Assembly (NCBI RefSeq): GCF_003112735.1
Contig: NZ_BFBR01000006.1
Span: 1 to 64,000 of the forward strand
Source of the DNA: Candidatus Phycosocius bacilliformis
Lineage (GTDB): Bacteria > Pseudomonadota > Alphaproteobacteria > Caulobacterales > Aquidulcibacteraceae
DNA: 64,000 nt
Direction: 5' to 3'
The stretch's first letter is position 1; every line of letters begins with the position of its first letter. A program made the position numbers and the translations under genes. Below the pieces are notes generated by a model, which searched no databases, was not told the origin of the DNA, and saw only the letters and a program-made list of their open reading frames with translations. Below are positions 45,576 to 54,333 of this stretch, piece after piece.

Positions 45576-47153
45576 ATGACCAAGCTGAAAGAGACCCCTG
45601 CTGCGACACGCTTTATAACGCGGGCTGGAAAACCTGCGATGTCGCTCTCGCGATTGGCGTGGCAGGTCGGTTTGGCGGCGGCGCTTGCGCTGGGTTCACT
45701 TCCTGCCCAAGCTCAGTCTTTGGTGCGTGATGCTGAAATCGAGCGCACTTTGCGGGATTATTCCGATCCGATCTTTGCTGCGGCCGGGCTGGTTCCCAAT
45801 GACGTGCGCATCTATATCGTGGGTGACAAGACGCTCAATGCCTTTGTCACCAATGGTCAGAATGTCTTTATTCATACCGGCCTGATCCTAGAGACTGAAA
45901 CACCCAACCAGCTCAAAGGCGTCATTGCACACGAGACTGGCCACATTTCAGGCGGTCATCTGGCCCGCTCGGACGCCAATATCCGCGAAGCGATGCGCCC
46001 CGCCTATGTCACCATCGCACTTGGGCTTTTGGCCATTGCTGCGGGCGCACCTGATGCGGGGGCCGCCCTGCTGGCCAGTTCACAACAATTTGCCATGTTG
46101 AGCTTTTTCACCTTCACACGGGTACAAGAGAGCAGTGCGGACCAAGCCGCGGTGACTTTCCTCGAAAAGACGGGTCAATCCGGACGGGGACTTGTCGAGT
46201 TTTTTGAAAAGTTCCGCTATAATGAGATTTTGGCGGACGCGCGTCGAGACCCTTATTTCCGCTCCCACCCATTGTCGGGTGATCGCATTCAGGCGCTGCA
46301 GAACCGGGTCAATGAGCAGGTCAATCGCGATAAACGCGATACGCCCGAAGATATCGACCGGCTCAAAATGATGCAGGCAAAGATCCAAGCCTTCCTTTAC
46401 ACCCCGGCACGCACTTTTCTGAAATACCCTCAGTCAGACCAGTCGATCTATGCCCGCTATGCAAGAGCGGTAGCAGCCTTTCGCGCACCTGATCTGACGA
46501 CTGCTGTACGCGAAACTGAAAAACTCATTGCCGAACAGCCCAACAATCCTTTCTTCCATGAATTGCTGGGCCAAATCTATTATGAGAACGGCAAGGCTGA
46601 AGCCTCGATCGAGCCAAATCGGCGGGCGGTTAATCTCGCCCCCAATGAAGCTTTGCTTCATATTGGGCTTGCCCGGTCACTCCTTGCCACCGAGCGGGCG
46701 GATTTGCGCGGTGAAGCCGAAACCAGCTTGCGCACAGCTTTGAGGCTTGAACCCAACAATGCCTTCGCCTGGAACCAGCTTGCAGTTGTGGCCGATCGCA
46801 ATGGACAAGTCGGCCTTGCAAGGCTCGCTACAGCCGAAGAGGCTTATAATCTGGGCGATCTGGCGCGGGCCAACCGTTTCTCGGACTTAGCCATGCGCAA
46901 TCTGGTCCGCGCCACACCCGAATGGCGGCGGGCTTTTGATATCTCAACCATCACACGTGAAGCTGGCATCCGCGCAGGGCGCAGGCCCGGCGAAAACCGC
47001 CCGCTGACCTATTTGCCCGAGGCTGGCTTGAGCATGCAAGCCGTCACGTCGACAGCACCAAACAGGCTTTCTGGCCCGTTCTTGATGCGCAAGGTCGACA
47101 TCGCCGACCCAGAATCAGCCCATTCTCATGATCATACACACGCAAATCATTAA
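45576..47153 (+). CDS. M48 family metalloprotease with TPR region (BepA-like)
   Basis: A 525-residue exported protease. The signal peptide (about 22-47) ends near LPAQAQS. The zinc site is HETGH (about residue 113) with the second-helix Glu in the ESSADQAAVTFLEKTG segment. A hydrophobic stretch (YVTIALGLLAIAAGAPDAG) lies between them, as in BepA/YfgC. The C-terminal half contains TPR-like repeats (NPFFHELLGQIYYENGKAE and following). BepA relatives degrade or help assemble outer-membrane proteins such as LptD. The C-terminal tip is His-rich (SHDHTHANH), which may bind metal. Confidence 0.92.
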   Translation: MTKLKETPAATRFITRAGKPAMSLSRLAWQVGLAAALALGSLPAQAQSLVRDAEIERTLRDYSDPIFAAAGLVPNDVRIYIVGDKTLNAFVTNGQNVFIHTGLILETETPNQLKGVIAHETGHISGGHLARSDANIREAMRPAYVTIALGLLAIAAGAPDAGAALLASSQQFAMLSFFTFTRVQESSADQAAVTFLEKTGQSGRGLVEFFEKFRYNEILADARRDPYFRSHPLSGDRIQALQNRVNEQVNRDKRDTPEDIDRLKMMQAKIQAFLYTPARTFLKYPQSDQSIYARYARAVAAFRAPDLTTAVRETEKLIAEQPNNPFFHELLGQIYYENGKAEASIEPNRRAVNLAPNEALLHIGLARSLLATERADLRGEAETSLRTALRLEPNNAFAWNQLAVVADRNGQVGLARLATAEEAYNLGDLARANRFSDLAMRNLVRATPEWRRAFDISTITREAGIRAGRRPGENRPLTYLPEAGLSMQAVTSTAPNRLSGPFLMRKVDIADPESAHSHDHTHANH

Positions 47154-47239
47154 GAGTTACCCGCTAGAATCAGAGTGAAAGTCCGGTCGTTCTTGCCTGC
47201 GCGATGAACTCATATCCAACCGGCTATGTGGAGATGCTG

Positions 47240-48082
47240 ATGCGCCCTGTTCGTTCCATTTCGCTGTTGGCGATCAGTCTTGCAATGGGCCTTGTGGTTA
47301 GTTGCTCAAAACCTGCGGAGAAAACGGCGAGCAAGCCTGCTGAATCTCCGGCTGGCGCAACCGGCTCGACCGCCGCGGCAGACGTGCTCAAAGCCTTGAC
47401 GCCAGAACAACAGGCCGCAGTTCGTGCTCTCATCCGCGATGAATTGGTGGCCAATCCTGACATCCTCTTGGAAGCTCAACGCTCGTTTGAAAGCCGCCAA
47501 GCACGGGCACAAAATGAGCGTGTGGCAGCGGCCTTCCAGACCTTGAAGCGTGACCATGCCCAATTCAGCTTTGGCCCAGCCAATGCCAAGATCACGGTGA
47601 TTGAATTTTTCGATTACAAGTGCGGCTTTTGCCATGCTGCCCAGGGTTGGGTGGCAAATCTGATGGCCACCCGCAAAGATATTCGGTTTATCTTCAAAGA
47701 ATTGCCAATTCTGTCCGAGAACTCAACCTTGGCAGCCCGCGCAGCGATTGCAGCGCATAATCAAGGTAAGTATCTTGATATGCATAATGCGCTCATGACG
47801 GCACGGGGGGACCTCAACCAGGAACAGATTTTCGAAATCGCCAGTTCCGTTGGTCTCAATCTCGACAGACTGAAAGCAGATATGGCCAAACCCCAAGTTG
47901 ATGCGACCATTGCTGGCATGCGCGAACAGGCCACCAACCTGTCGATTGGCGGTACACCAGGCTTCATCATCAATGGCAAACTGGTTGCTGGTTTTGATCA
48001 GGAACAATTGGAAAATGCCCTGGCGACGGCCGGAGTGGACATCTCAAATCCGCCACCTGCCAAGCCGGACAAGAAGGGCTAA
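47240..48082 (+). CDS. DsbA-family thiol-disulfide lipoprotein
   Basis: A 280-residue thioredoxin-fold protein. The start at 47240 follows GGAG at 6-base spacing; upstream ATGs at 47204 and 47234 are alternatives. The signal peptide ends with a lipobox-like LVVSC. The active site is CGFC in FFDYKCGFCHAAQG, and the cis-Pro loop is in IGGTPGFIING. The N-terminal helical part (about 45-100) is of the ScsC/BcrC-like type. It probably oxidises or isomerises disulfides in the envelope; a dsbB-like gene is present at 49662. It overlaps the next gene tail to tail by 4 bp. Confidence 0.92.
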   Translation: MRPVRSISLLAISLAMGLVVSCSKPAEKTASKPAESPAGATGSTAAADVLKALTPEQQAAVRALIRDELVANPDILLEAQRSFESRQARAQNERVAAAFQTLKRDHAQFSFGPANAKITVIEFFDYKCGFCHAAQGWVANLMATRKDIRFIFKELPILSENSTLAARAAIAAHNQGKYLDMHNALMTARGDLNQEQIFEIASSVGLNLDRLKADMAKPQVDATIAGMREQATNLSIGGTPGFIINGKLVAGFDQEQLENALATAGVDISNPPPAKPDKKG

Positions 48083-48276
48083 ACCAGAATATCAATCCCG
48101 CTGACGGCTTTGGCCGCGCTGACGGCGAAGGCATCTTGGCTCTGCAGAATGGCTTGCGACAGCGTTGAGAGTGCGCGCTCTTGGCCGGGGGTTTCTTGTA
48201 CCGCGCGTAAAGCCGCCATTTGAAGCTGGGCGGTCTGAGCGGCCATTTTGGCGTTCAACAGTGAATTGACGTCCAT
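48079..48276 (-). CDS. Small YjfB-like putative motility protein
   Basis: A 65-residue Ala- and Gln-rich helical protein (MDVNSLLNAKMAAQTAQLQM...) of the small YjfB-like family often annotated as a putative motility protein. A strong GGAGG lies 5 bases before the ATG at 48276, and the gene ends in a 4-bp tail-to-tail overlap with the dsbA-like gene. The evidence for motility is only by family name; no flagellar genes are in the window. Confidence 0.7.
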   Translation of the reverse strand: MDVNSLLNAKMAAQTAQLQMAALRAVQETPGQERALSTLSQAILQSQDAFAVSAAKAVSGIDILV

Positions 48277-48457
48277 CACGCCCTCCTTTGATGGCGCAGT
48301 TTCGCATGAAGGCTTTAGCGTGAACTTGCCGGAAAAAGTGCAATTTTATCCATTAAGCAGGCTGGATCCCGCTGTCATCTTGTCGCACATCCCAGCCTCG
48401 ATTTGCAGATAATCCGATTGCATTCCGACCCTGCCGCGGCTAACAAACTCCCGCTGT

Positions 48458-48542
48458 GCCTCGGTGGTGAAACTGGTAGACGCGCTGGACTCAAAATCCA
48501 GTTCCGAGAGGAGTGTCGGTTCGAGTCCGACCCGGGGCACCA
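48458..48542 (+). tRNA. tRNA-Leu (anticodon CAA)
   Basis: An 85-nt class II tRNA. The acceptor arm GCCTCGG (48458-48464) pairs with CCGGGGC (48532-48538), allowing one G-T pair. The anticodon stem CTGGA/TCCAG encloses CTCAAAA, giving anticodon CAA, which reads UUG. A variable arm typical for leucine is present, and the T-arm GTCGG-TTCGAGT-CCGAC is intact. The CCA end is encoded (48540-48542). Confidence 0.95.
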
Positions 48543-48695
48543 TTCTTCCTGTGTCAGAATGGCTTTCTTTGATGCGCTCTGCCGCCGCTGGGGCGGGCTC
48601 GCTCAATGCTCGCATCTCGGCTGCGCCGAGCTGGTTCGAGACTAGACCAGTTCCGGGCACCCATTCTTTTCAGTCTCACGCATTTGAAAGTGGAT

Positions 48696-48863
48696 GTCAT
48701 CCCGGACGGCGAAGCCGATCCGGGACCTCAGTGCGCACATGTCCAACGGGGTCCCCGCTCTTCGCTGCGCTCCTGCGGGGATGACATCGCCAAAAAGAGC
48801 TCAAATAAACAAACCCCTGTCATCCCGGACGGCGTCAGCCGATCCGGCACCTTGTACCGCAAA
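48696..48863 (+). repeat. A-family palindromic repeats (one full, one truncated)
   Basis: A full copy at 48696-48785 has the same orientation as the left array and is followed by a half copy at 48819-48863 that stops after the first hairpin. They fill most of the gap between the tRNA and the exoD gene. Nothing else is seen in 48543-48940. Confidence 0.75.
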
Positions 48864-48940
48864 ATCCCTTCATCGCCACTGCCGCTTTCCCGTGTCAAAG
48901 CCAGATTGGCAAGCCTTGGGGTGGAGCGTATAGACCGGAC

Positions 48941-49597
48941 ATGACCGCACCAACTCAGTCCCCCGCCCAGCCCACCAGTTTCATCGACACAATCGTCAGT
49001 TTGAAGCGTTTGGCAGGCCCGGACGGAGCTAAGGTGCGCGATATTGTCGACCAATTGGATGAGCGTGCATTTGGACTATTGATCCTCTTGTTTGCCATCC
49101 CTTGCCTTGTGCCCGGCCTGCCTGGCGCACAAATCATTGCCATTCCAATCTTTCTTCTGGCCATTCAAATGGCATTTGGGGCCAGAGAGGTCTGGTTGCC
49201 CAATTGGGCCCTCAATATCCGGGTCAAATCTGCCTGGGTTCATGCAATCGCTGATTTCACCGACAAGCGCTTGCGCTGGACGACACGGCTGTCAAAGCCG
49301 CGCTTGACCTATATGACGAGTGGACTGGCTGAGCGGCTCGTCGGGCTGGTATGTGCCTTGGCGTCCGTGACCATTATGCTGCCGATCACCAATACGATCC
49401 CGTCACTTGCCATCACTTTGATCGCTGTCGGCCTGCTGCAGACTGATGGCTTGTTCACATTAGCAGGGGTCTTGTTGGGGGCGGCATGGACTGGTTTTCT
49501 CACCGGGCTGATCTGGCTTTTCGCCATCGGGGCAGATTTCGCCGTCAAATTTGTGAGTGAACATCTGCCTTGGATTGCCAAGATCATCGGACATTAA
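48941..49597 (+). CDS. ExoD family membrane protein
   Basis: A 218-residue inner-membrane protein of the ExoD family (exopolysaccharide synthesis, as first seen in rhizobia). Hydrophobic segments are at about 47-80 (LLILLFAIPCLVPGLP, then IIAIPIFLLAIQMAFG), 133-165 and 172-200. The conserved PGLPG between the first two is characteristic. The biochemical role of ExoD is not established. The ATG at 48941 was taken as the start. It is followed by dsbB in the same direction. Confidence 0.87.
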   Translation: MTAPTQSPAQPTSFIDTIVSLKRLAGPDGAKVRDIVDQLDERAFGLLILLFAIPCLVPGLPGAQIIAIPIFLLAIQMAFGAREVWLPNWALNIRVKSAWVHAIADFTDKRLRWTTRLSKPRLTYMTSGLAERLVGLVCALASVTIMLPITNTIPSLAITLIAVGLLQTDGLFTLAGVLLGAAWTGFLTGLIWLFAIGADFAVKFVSEHLPWIAKIIGH

Positions 49598-49661
49598 GCC
49601 GCATGGTCGACAAATGCAGGCTGGGCTGTTCGCAGACCCAACACAGGTCTATATCTTCACC

Positions 49662-50225
49662 ATGCGTCTGCGATCCTTATTCAGTTGGGTGTTTGCCCAA
49701 TGGCCTGCGATAGCCCTTGCCACCAGCCTGTCGATGTTGGCAATCGCCCATGGGTTTGAGCGTTTTGGCGGGTTGGCACCCTGCCCGCTCTGTCTGCATC
49801 AGCGCGAAGTCTATTGGATCGCTGCCATCGTGGCCGGCCTCGCCCTTGTGGTGCGGCGTATGCAAGATCACGTGTTCGCCAGTAGAGCGATGAACCTCCT
49901 ATTGGCCTTGGCTTTTTTGAGCGGGGCCGTGGTGGCAGGCTTTCATATGGGTGTGGAATATAAATGGTGGCCCGGCCTTGCCGAATGCGGCGGGGTTGGG
50001 GCGTCTGCCAACAAAATGCCGACAGATTTGTTGGCAGCTTTGAGCGGCCCGATGAAAGTGGTGCGCTGTGACGAACCGGCTTGGGTGTTTTTGGGACTAT
50101 CGATGGCTGGCTGGAATTTCCTTATTTCGCTCAAGCTGATGGTTTATTCGGGATTGAGTGTGCTCTTCCCGAAAGGCCTGATCGCCGCCCCGCCAGTCAT
50201 TGTGACGGAGAAAACCGATGTCTGA
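49662..50225 (+). CDS. dsbB: Disulfide bond formation protein B family
   Basis: A 187-residue four-helix membrane protein that passes electrons from DsbA to ubiquinone. The first Cys pair is in APCPLCLHQREVYW, with the conserved Arg nearby. The second periplasmic loop contains the other pair, LAECGG and VVRCDEP. The start at 49662 gives the usual short cytoplasmic N-terminus; 49614 is an alternative, and neither has a good ribosome binding site. It overlaps the coq7 gene by 8 bp, linking disulfide oxidation to ubiquinone synthesis in one transcript. Confidence 0.9.
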   Translation: MRLRSLFSWVFAQWPAIALATSLSMLAIAHGFERFGGLAPCPLCLHQREVYWIAAIVAGLALVVRRMQDHVFASRAMNLLLALAFLSGAVVAGFHMGVEYKWWPGLAECGGVGASANKMPTDLLAALSGPMKVVRCDEPAWVFLGLSMAGWNFLISLKLMVYSGLSVLFPKGLIAAPPVIVTEKTDV

Positions 50226-50784
50226 ACGCTCTAGCCGCCCCGCCGCCCCTGGCCGACGTTTTGTGCAGGATCGGTTGGCAGAGATGATCCGGGTTGATCA
50301 TGCCGGTGAATATGGTGCAACCCGGATTTATGAAGGCCAGCGCGCCGTATTTTCCCGTCTGCCGGGCGCGCGCAAGATCGCGGCGCAATTGGCCGAACAA
50401 GAGGCCGACGAGGCCGTCCATAAGGCCGCCTTCGACGAATTAATGGTGGCGCGCAAAGTGCGGCCAACGCTGCTTGGGCCGCTATGGGGGGCAGCAGGCT
50501 ATGGCTTAGGCGTGGTGACCGCGTTGATGGGGGAAAAGGCCGCCCATGCCTGCACGGCAGCTGTGGAAGAAGTGATTGAAGATCATTATCGCGAGCAATT
50601 GGAAGAATTGGGAGACAGCGAGCCTGAAATCGCAGCGATGATTGCCCGCTTCCGCGACGAAGAAATCGCCCACAAGGACCAAGCCATTGCCGAAGGTGCC
50701 AAGGAGGCGTTCGGCCATCCAGTCTTGGAAGCTGTCATCAAAGCGGGTTGCCGGGCCGCCATCGCGGTGTGCCAGAAGATTTAA
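50218..50784 (+). CDS. coq7: Demethoxyubiquinone hydroxylase (Coq7/CLK-1 type)
   Basis: A 188-residue di-iron hydroxylase for the C6 hydroxylation in ubiquinone biosynthesis. The metal ligands lie in two E-x-x-H units and flanking Glu residues: HAGEYGA, EADEAVHKA, EEVIEDHY and DEEIAHKD. Hydrophobic faces of the helices suit peripheral membrane binding. It starts within the dsbB gene after GGAG. The presence of Coq7 supports a respiratory alphaproteobacterial host. Confidence 0.95.
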   Translation: MSERSSRPAAPGRRFVQDRLAEMIRVDHAGEYGATRIYEGQRAVFSRLPGARKIAAQLAEQEADEAVHKAAFDELMVARKVRPTLLGPLWGAAGYGLGVVTALMGEKAAHACTAAVEEVIEDHYREQLEELGDSEPEIAAMIARFRDEEIAHKDQAIAEGAKEAFGHPVLEAVIKAGCRAAIAVCQKI

Positions 50785-50821
50785 TCGATTGGAGATGGTC
50801 GCCCATCACCAGGTCCAAATG

Positions 50822-50841
50822 GGACTTACTGGCGTAAGTCC
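50822..50841. terminator. Small perfect hairpin between convergent genes
   Basis: GGACTTAC pairs with GTAAGTCC around a TGGC loop, overlapping the stop codon of the leftward XpaC-like gene and lying 38 bases after the coq7 stop. No T-tract follows, so termination is only a guess. Confidence 0.3.
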
Positions 50842-51866
50842 GATTCAATCGATTGATCGAGCAAGCGCAGGTCGATGTCCAATTCCTTGCCTTCATCGGC
50901 CTTAAGCTCAAGCTCTGTGCGCTCAAATAATACTTCCAGCTTGCGCAGAACACTTTGGGTGCCGGTGATGCGCTCAACATCGGGCGCGGGATCAGCTTCA
51001 AGTTTGGCCAATGCATCGGCGACCTTGACCGTTTCAGGGCAATAATAGGTGAAGACGCGCTGGGCGATGGCAAACTTCTCAGGATTGGTGGCCACGATTT
51101 GCATGACGCGATTGCCGACGGCGATGATACGGGCAACCGAGGCAACCGAATCTGGATGACGCAGACGCGGCAAGATTTGATCGAGCGACCGCAATGCTCC
51201 GGCCACATCGCCGAGGACTTGCTGCACAAGCTCAGTCCGGCCCTGAGGCAATGTGTTTTCAGAAACGGTCGGTGTTTCAATCTCGGGGCGCTTGGGCACA
51301 GGGATAGCCGGACCCGATGCAGTCTGGGCCGGTGTGCGATTGAGAAAGAGTGAGCCGATCCACGAAATCGTCCCGCCAATCATGATGCCAAAACCGATTC
51401 CGGCAAGCGGATTGAGCGCGTCGGCAATGACAGCACCTAGGAAAATCCCAGCCCCGACCGATGCCAAGGTCCAGCCGGATTTCACACGGTTGCGTGCCCG
51501 ACGCTGTTCACGCTGCACATCGCGGGCAGCCCGGATCTCCAACTCATAGCGACGGCGGGCTTCCTCCATCTTGCGGCTGTAAGACTTGCGATCCTCATCA
51601 CTATCACTGTCACGCCAGTCGCGTCGCCGTCCCATGCTGTCACTGCCCTTTTTCATCAATGCTTCGTGCCGCCGATCGAGGGCTTCATAGGCCTCGCGCA
51701 GCACAAACCGGATCACAGTTTGAATAATTCCCGCCAAAACGCCAAGTAGGCCGAGGCCAGCCAGACGGCCTTTGCGCAGCACAGGACCCGCGTGACGCAG
51801 TCCTTCAAGCCCGCGCCGCAAACCAGCACGCGCCATGGATCCGCTGGGCCCGATAGGTCGTCTCAT
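50826..51866 (-). CDS. XpaC-like membrane protein (5-bromo-4-chloroindolyl phosphate hydrolysis family)
   Basis: A 346-residue protein. A first hydrophobic segment lies near residues 37-55 (GLGLLGVLAGIIQTVIRFVL), then a long charged coiled coil (about 75-130, Arg/Glu-rich), and a glycine-rich membrane hairpin (about 135-185). The last 90 residues match the XpaC family pattern: NPEKFAIAQRVFTYYCPETV, KLEADPAPDVERITGTQSVL, then an acidic helix. XpaC family members often accompany TelA-type toxic-anion resistance proteins, but no telA is seen here. The ATG at 51866 with AGGA upstream was chosen over one at 51899. Function uncertain. Confidence 0.72.
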   Translation of the reverse strand: MRRPIGPSGSMARAGLRRGLEGLRHAGPVLRKGRLAGLGLLGVLAGIIQTVIRFVLREAYEALDRRHEALMKKGSDSMGRRRDWRDSDSDEDRKSYSRKMEEARRRYELEIRAARDVQREQRRARNRVKSGWTLASVGAGIFLGAVIADALNPLAGIGFGIMIGGTISWIGSLFLNRTPAQTASGPAIPVPKRPEIETPTVSENTLPQGRTELVQQVLGDVAGALRSLDQILPRLRHPDSVASVARIIAVGNRVMQIVATNPEKFAIAQRVFTYYCPETVKVADALAKLEADPAPDVERITGTQSVLRKLEVLFERTELELKADEGKELDIDLRLLDQSIESDLRQ

Positions 51867-51990
51867 GCGTTCATTCCTGTCGCCGCCCCCTGACGGCATC
51901 TGAGGCAGATAAGCATGAATGAGTCATTGTGAAAGGCCTGCAAAGAGCCGATCGTTGGGCCGGACATTAAATTGCCGTCATGAAGCCGCC

Positions 51991-52590
51991 TCAGGCTTCC
52001 AATTCAACATCCCAATAAAGCCAGTCGACCCAGCTTTCATGCAGATGGTGTGGCGGGAATTTGCGCCCCATGGCTTGCAATTCATACATGCTGGGACGGC
52101 GTGGGGGCCTTCGCGGCATCATCCCGGCCTCACGCAGGCTGCGGCCCCCCTTTCTTAGATTACAGGGTGAACATGCCGCCACAATATTCTCCCATGTCGT
52201 CTTTCCGCCCTTAGACCGCGGCACGACATGGTCAAAGGTCAGATCATCGGTGGCGTGGCAATAGGCGCATTTGAAGCCATCGCGCAGGAAAACGTTGAAG
52301 CGAGTAAAGGCCGGAGCACGGTCTTGCTGTACATATTCCTTGAGCGAAATCACGCTGGGCAGACGCATTTCAAACCGCGGGCTATGCACGGCTTGATCAT
52401 ATTCGGCCACCACCTCGACCCGTTCCATATAGACGGCCTTCACCGCATCCTGCCACGACCACACCGACAATGGATAATAAGACAGCGGGCGATAGTCGGC
52501 GTTGAGGACAAGAGCTGGAAAACGGGCGAGACTGGCCTGTGTGCGCACAGGTTGATAGGCGGAGGCCAAAGCCAGTTGATCAACGTCCAT
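51991..52590 (-). CDS. HNH endonuclease family protein
   Basis: A 199-residue protein with an HNH nuclease fold. CAYCHATDDLTFDHVVPRSK carries the first zinc Cys pair and the DH of the motif; the Asn and second Cys pair follow in WENIVAACSPCNLRKG. The N-terminal domain (VLNADYRPLSYYPLSVWSW) and the C-terminal PRRPSMYELQ tail are typical of a widespread chromosomal HNH family of unknown housekeeping role. It is not a homing-type or restriction-associated gene as far as context shows. Confidence 0.88.
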   Translation of the reverse strand: MDVDQLALASAYQPVRTQASLARFPALVLNADYRPLSYYPLSVWSWQDAVKAVYMERVEVVAEYDQAVHSPRFEMRLPSVISLKEYVQQDRAPAFTRFNVFLRDGFKCAYCHATDDLTFDHVVPRSKGGKTTWENIVAACSPCNLRKGGRSLREAGMMPRRPPRRPSMYELQAMGRKFPPHHLHESWVDWLYWDVELEA

Positions 52591-52773
52591 TCTGGCCTCC
52601 CGTCATCCAGAAGGCCAATGATGGAAGCCCGGATAGACCGGGGGCGAGACGGATGTGATCGGGCCTCTTGAAGACGGCTTCCTCCTGCTCTGGGCATAGG
52701 AGTAACCGATTCACCCCAAAGTCACTATGACAGAAGCAAATAGCTCGTCTGCCAATGCAGTGGCATGCAGTTT

Positions 52774-53430
52774 TTAGCTTGGGTCGGGCTTTAGGACACG
52801 GGCCAAAAAAGCGCCACCGACTTGCAATCCATCCAAGGCAATCGTGTGGCCAGTGCGGGGGCTGATGTGCAAGTTTACCCCGATACCGGCCGCTCTCAAA
52901 AAGTCTTGGGTCATTTGGCTGGCCGCCAAAGGAACAGTCGGATCCTCGTCGCCATGGACCAATTGGATTTCGGGCTTGCTGGCAAGCTTTGGATTGCCAA
53001 CCAACCCTCCTGAATAGCCCAAAATGCCAGCAAAGGCTGATGACGCAGACAGGCCGACCTGTAAGGCCATCATCGTGCCTTGACTGAATCCCACCAGCGC
53101 GGTCTGCCGTGGCCCAACCTCAAAGCGGGCCATTTCAGCTTGGATGAAGGCTTCAAGGATCGGGGCGGCCGTACGGGCACCTTCGGCCAGATGGGATGGG
53201 TCCATCGACTCGATGGGAAACCATTGGTGCGCCCCCGCAAATCCCGGCAGTGGGGTGATCGCATGGGGGGCTGAAAACTGCACATCGGGCAACAGCCTTT
53301 CCCAATAGGGTGCGAGCCCGATCAAATCATCACCATTGGAGCCATAGCCATGCAAGGCGATCACCAGGCCCTTTGGCTTGCCCCCTGAGGCCGGAGGACG
53401 GCGGGGACCTGAGAGCATCATGTTTGTCAT
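52774..53430 (-). CDS. Phospholipase/carboxylesterase family alpha/beta hydrolase
   Basis: A 218-residue serine esterase. HGYGSNGDDLIGLAP at about 28-42 supplies the oxyanion hole. The nucleophile elbow is GFSQG (Ser near 115), the triad Asp is in HGDEDPTVPL and the His in RTGHTI. Family members hydrolyse lysophospholipids or short acyl esters. There is no signal peptide, so it acts in the cytoplasm. It is divergent from the gluQ gene, with about 60 bp between the starts. Confidence 0.9.
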   Translation of the reverse strand: MTNMMLSGPRRPPASGGKPKGLVIALHGYGSNGDDLIGLAPYWERLLPDVQFSAPHAITPLPGFAGAHQWFPIESMDPSHLAEGARTAAPILEAFIQAEMARFEVGPRQTALVGFSQGTMMALQVGLSASSAFAGILGYSGGLVGNPKLASKPEIQLVHGDEDPTVPLAASQMTQDFLRAAGIGVNLHISPRTGHTIALDGLQVGGAFLARVLKPDPS

Positions 53431-53489
53431 GACCGGTTATTAGCAAAAGCTGATTGCCAAGCCCAGCGCCTGCGCGGCATAGAGGCGCG

Positions 53490-54323
53490 ATGTTTGCCAC
53501 CCGCTTTGCCCCCTCACCCACCGGCTATCTGCATATGGGGCATGCCTTTTCAGCTTGGACGGCGTTTGAAGCTGCGCAAGCCGCACACGGCCGTTTTGTG
53601 CTGCGGATCGAAGATACTGACCAAACCCGTTGTCGGCCTGAATATGAAGCGGCCATTTATGAGGATCTGGCGTGGTTGGGGCTGGAATGGGAAAAGCCCG
53701 TGCGTCGCCAAAGCGCGCATATGGACGATTATGGTGCTGCGCTTGCCCGCTTGCATGAGATGGGGGTGCTGTATCGCTGCTTTCGGACACGAAAAGACTT
53801 GCTGGACGGTTTGGCGGCGGCCCCGCACGGCTTTTCAGCCCCAGATATCGTGGCCCCGATCAGCGCTGCCGAAGAAGAAGACCTGCTGGCCCAGAACAAG
53901 CCCTATGCGTGGCGGCTGTCACTGTCGCGCGCGCGGGCAAGATTGGGGGCTGAGTGGGAACACTTGGGTTTTGAGGCCAATGGCATATGGATAAAAGCGG
54001 AGCCTGAACGGCTGGGTGACATCGTGCTGGCCCGAAAGGAATTTCCCGCCAGCTATCATCTGGCCAGCGTGCTGGATGATGGCCTGCAGGCGATCACCCA
54101 TGTCATCCGCGGCGAAGACCTTGCCGAAGCCGCCCATATTCACGTTGTGCTGCAAGCACTTTTGGGCCTTCCAACACCCGTCTATCACCACCATCGCCTG
54201 ATCCTCGATGCGCAGGGCAAGCGCTTTGCCAAGCGCAATCAGTCGGTCACATTGCGCAGCTTGCGCGAAAGCGGCACAAGTCTCGACCAGATTCGGGCGC
54301 GTCTTGGTCTGAGTGTGGCGTAA
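53490..54323 (+). CDS. gluQ: Glutamyl-Q tRNA(Asp) synthetase
   Basis: A 277-residue GluRS paralogue lacking the anticodon-binding domain. It attaches glutamate to queuosine at the wobble position of tRNA(Asp). The N-terminus FAPSPTGYLHMGHAFSAW holds the HIGH-like signature (HMGH); IEDTDQTRCRPEY follows, and the KMSKS loop is degenerate as KRFAKRN near residue 254, as usual for this group. The Cys ligands for zinc seen in some homologues are not evident. GAGG precedes the ATG at 53490. Confidence 0.93.
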   Translation: MFATRFAPSPTGYLHMGHAFSAWTAFEAAQAAHGRFVLRIEDTDQTRCRPEYEAAIYEDLAWLGLEWEKPVRRQSAHMDDYGAALARLHEMGVLYRCFRTRKDLLDGLAAAPHGFSAPDIVAPISAAEEEDLLAQNKPYAWRLSLSRARARLGAEWEHLGFEANGIWIKAEPERLGDIVLARKEFPASYHLASVLDDGLQAITHVIRGEDLAEAAHIHVVLQALLGLPTPVYHHHRLILDAQGKRFAKRNQSVTLRSLRESGTSLDQIRARLGLSVA

Positions 54324-54333
54324 GGAAAGCAAG

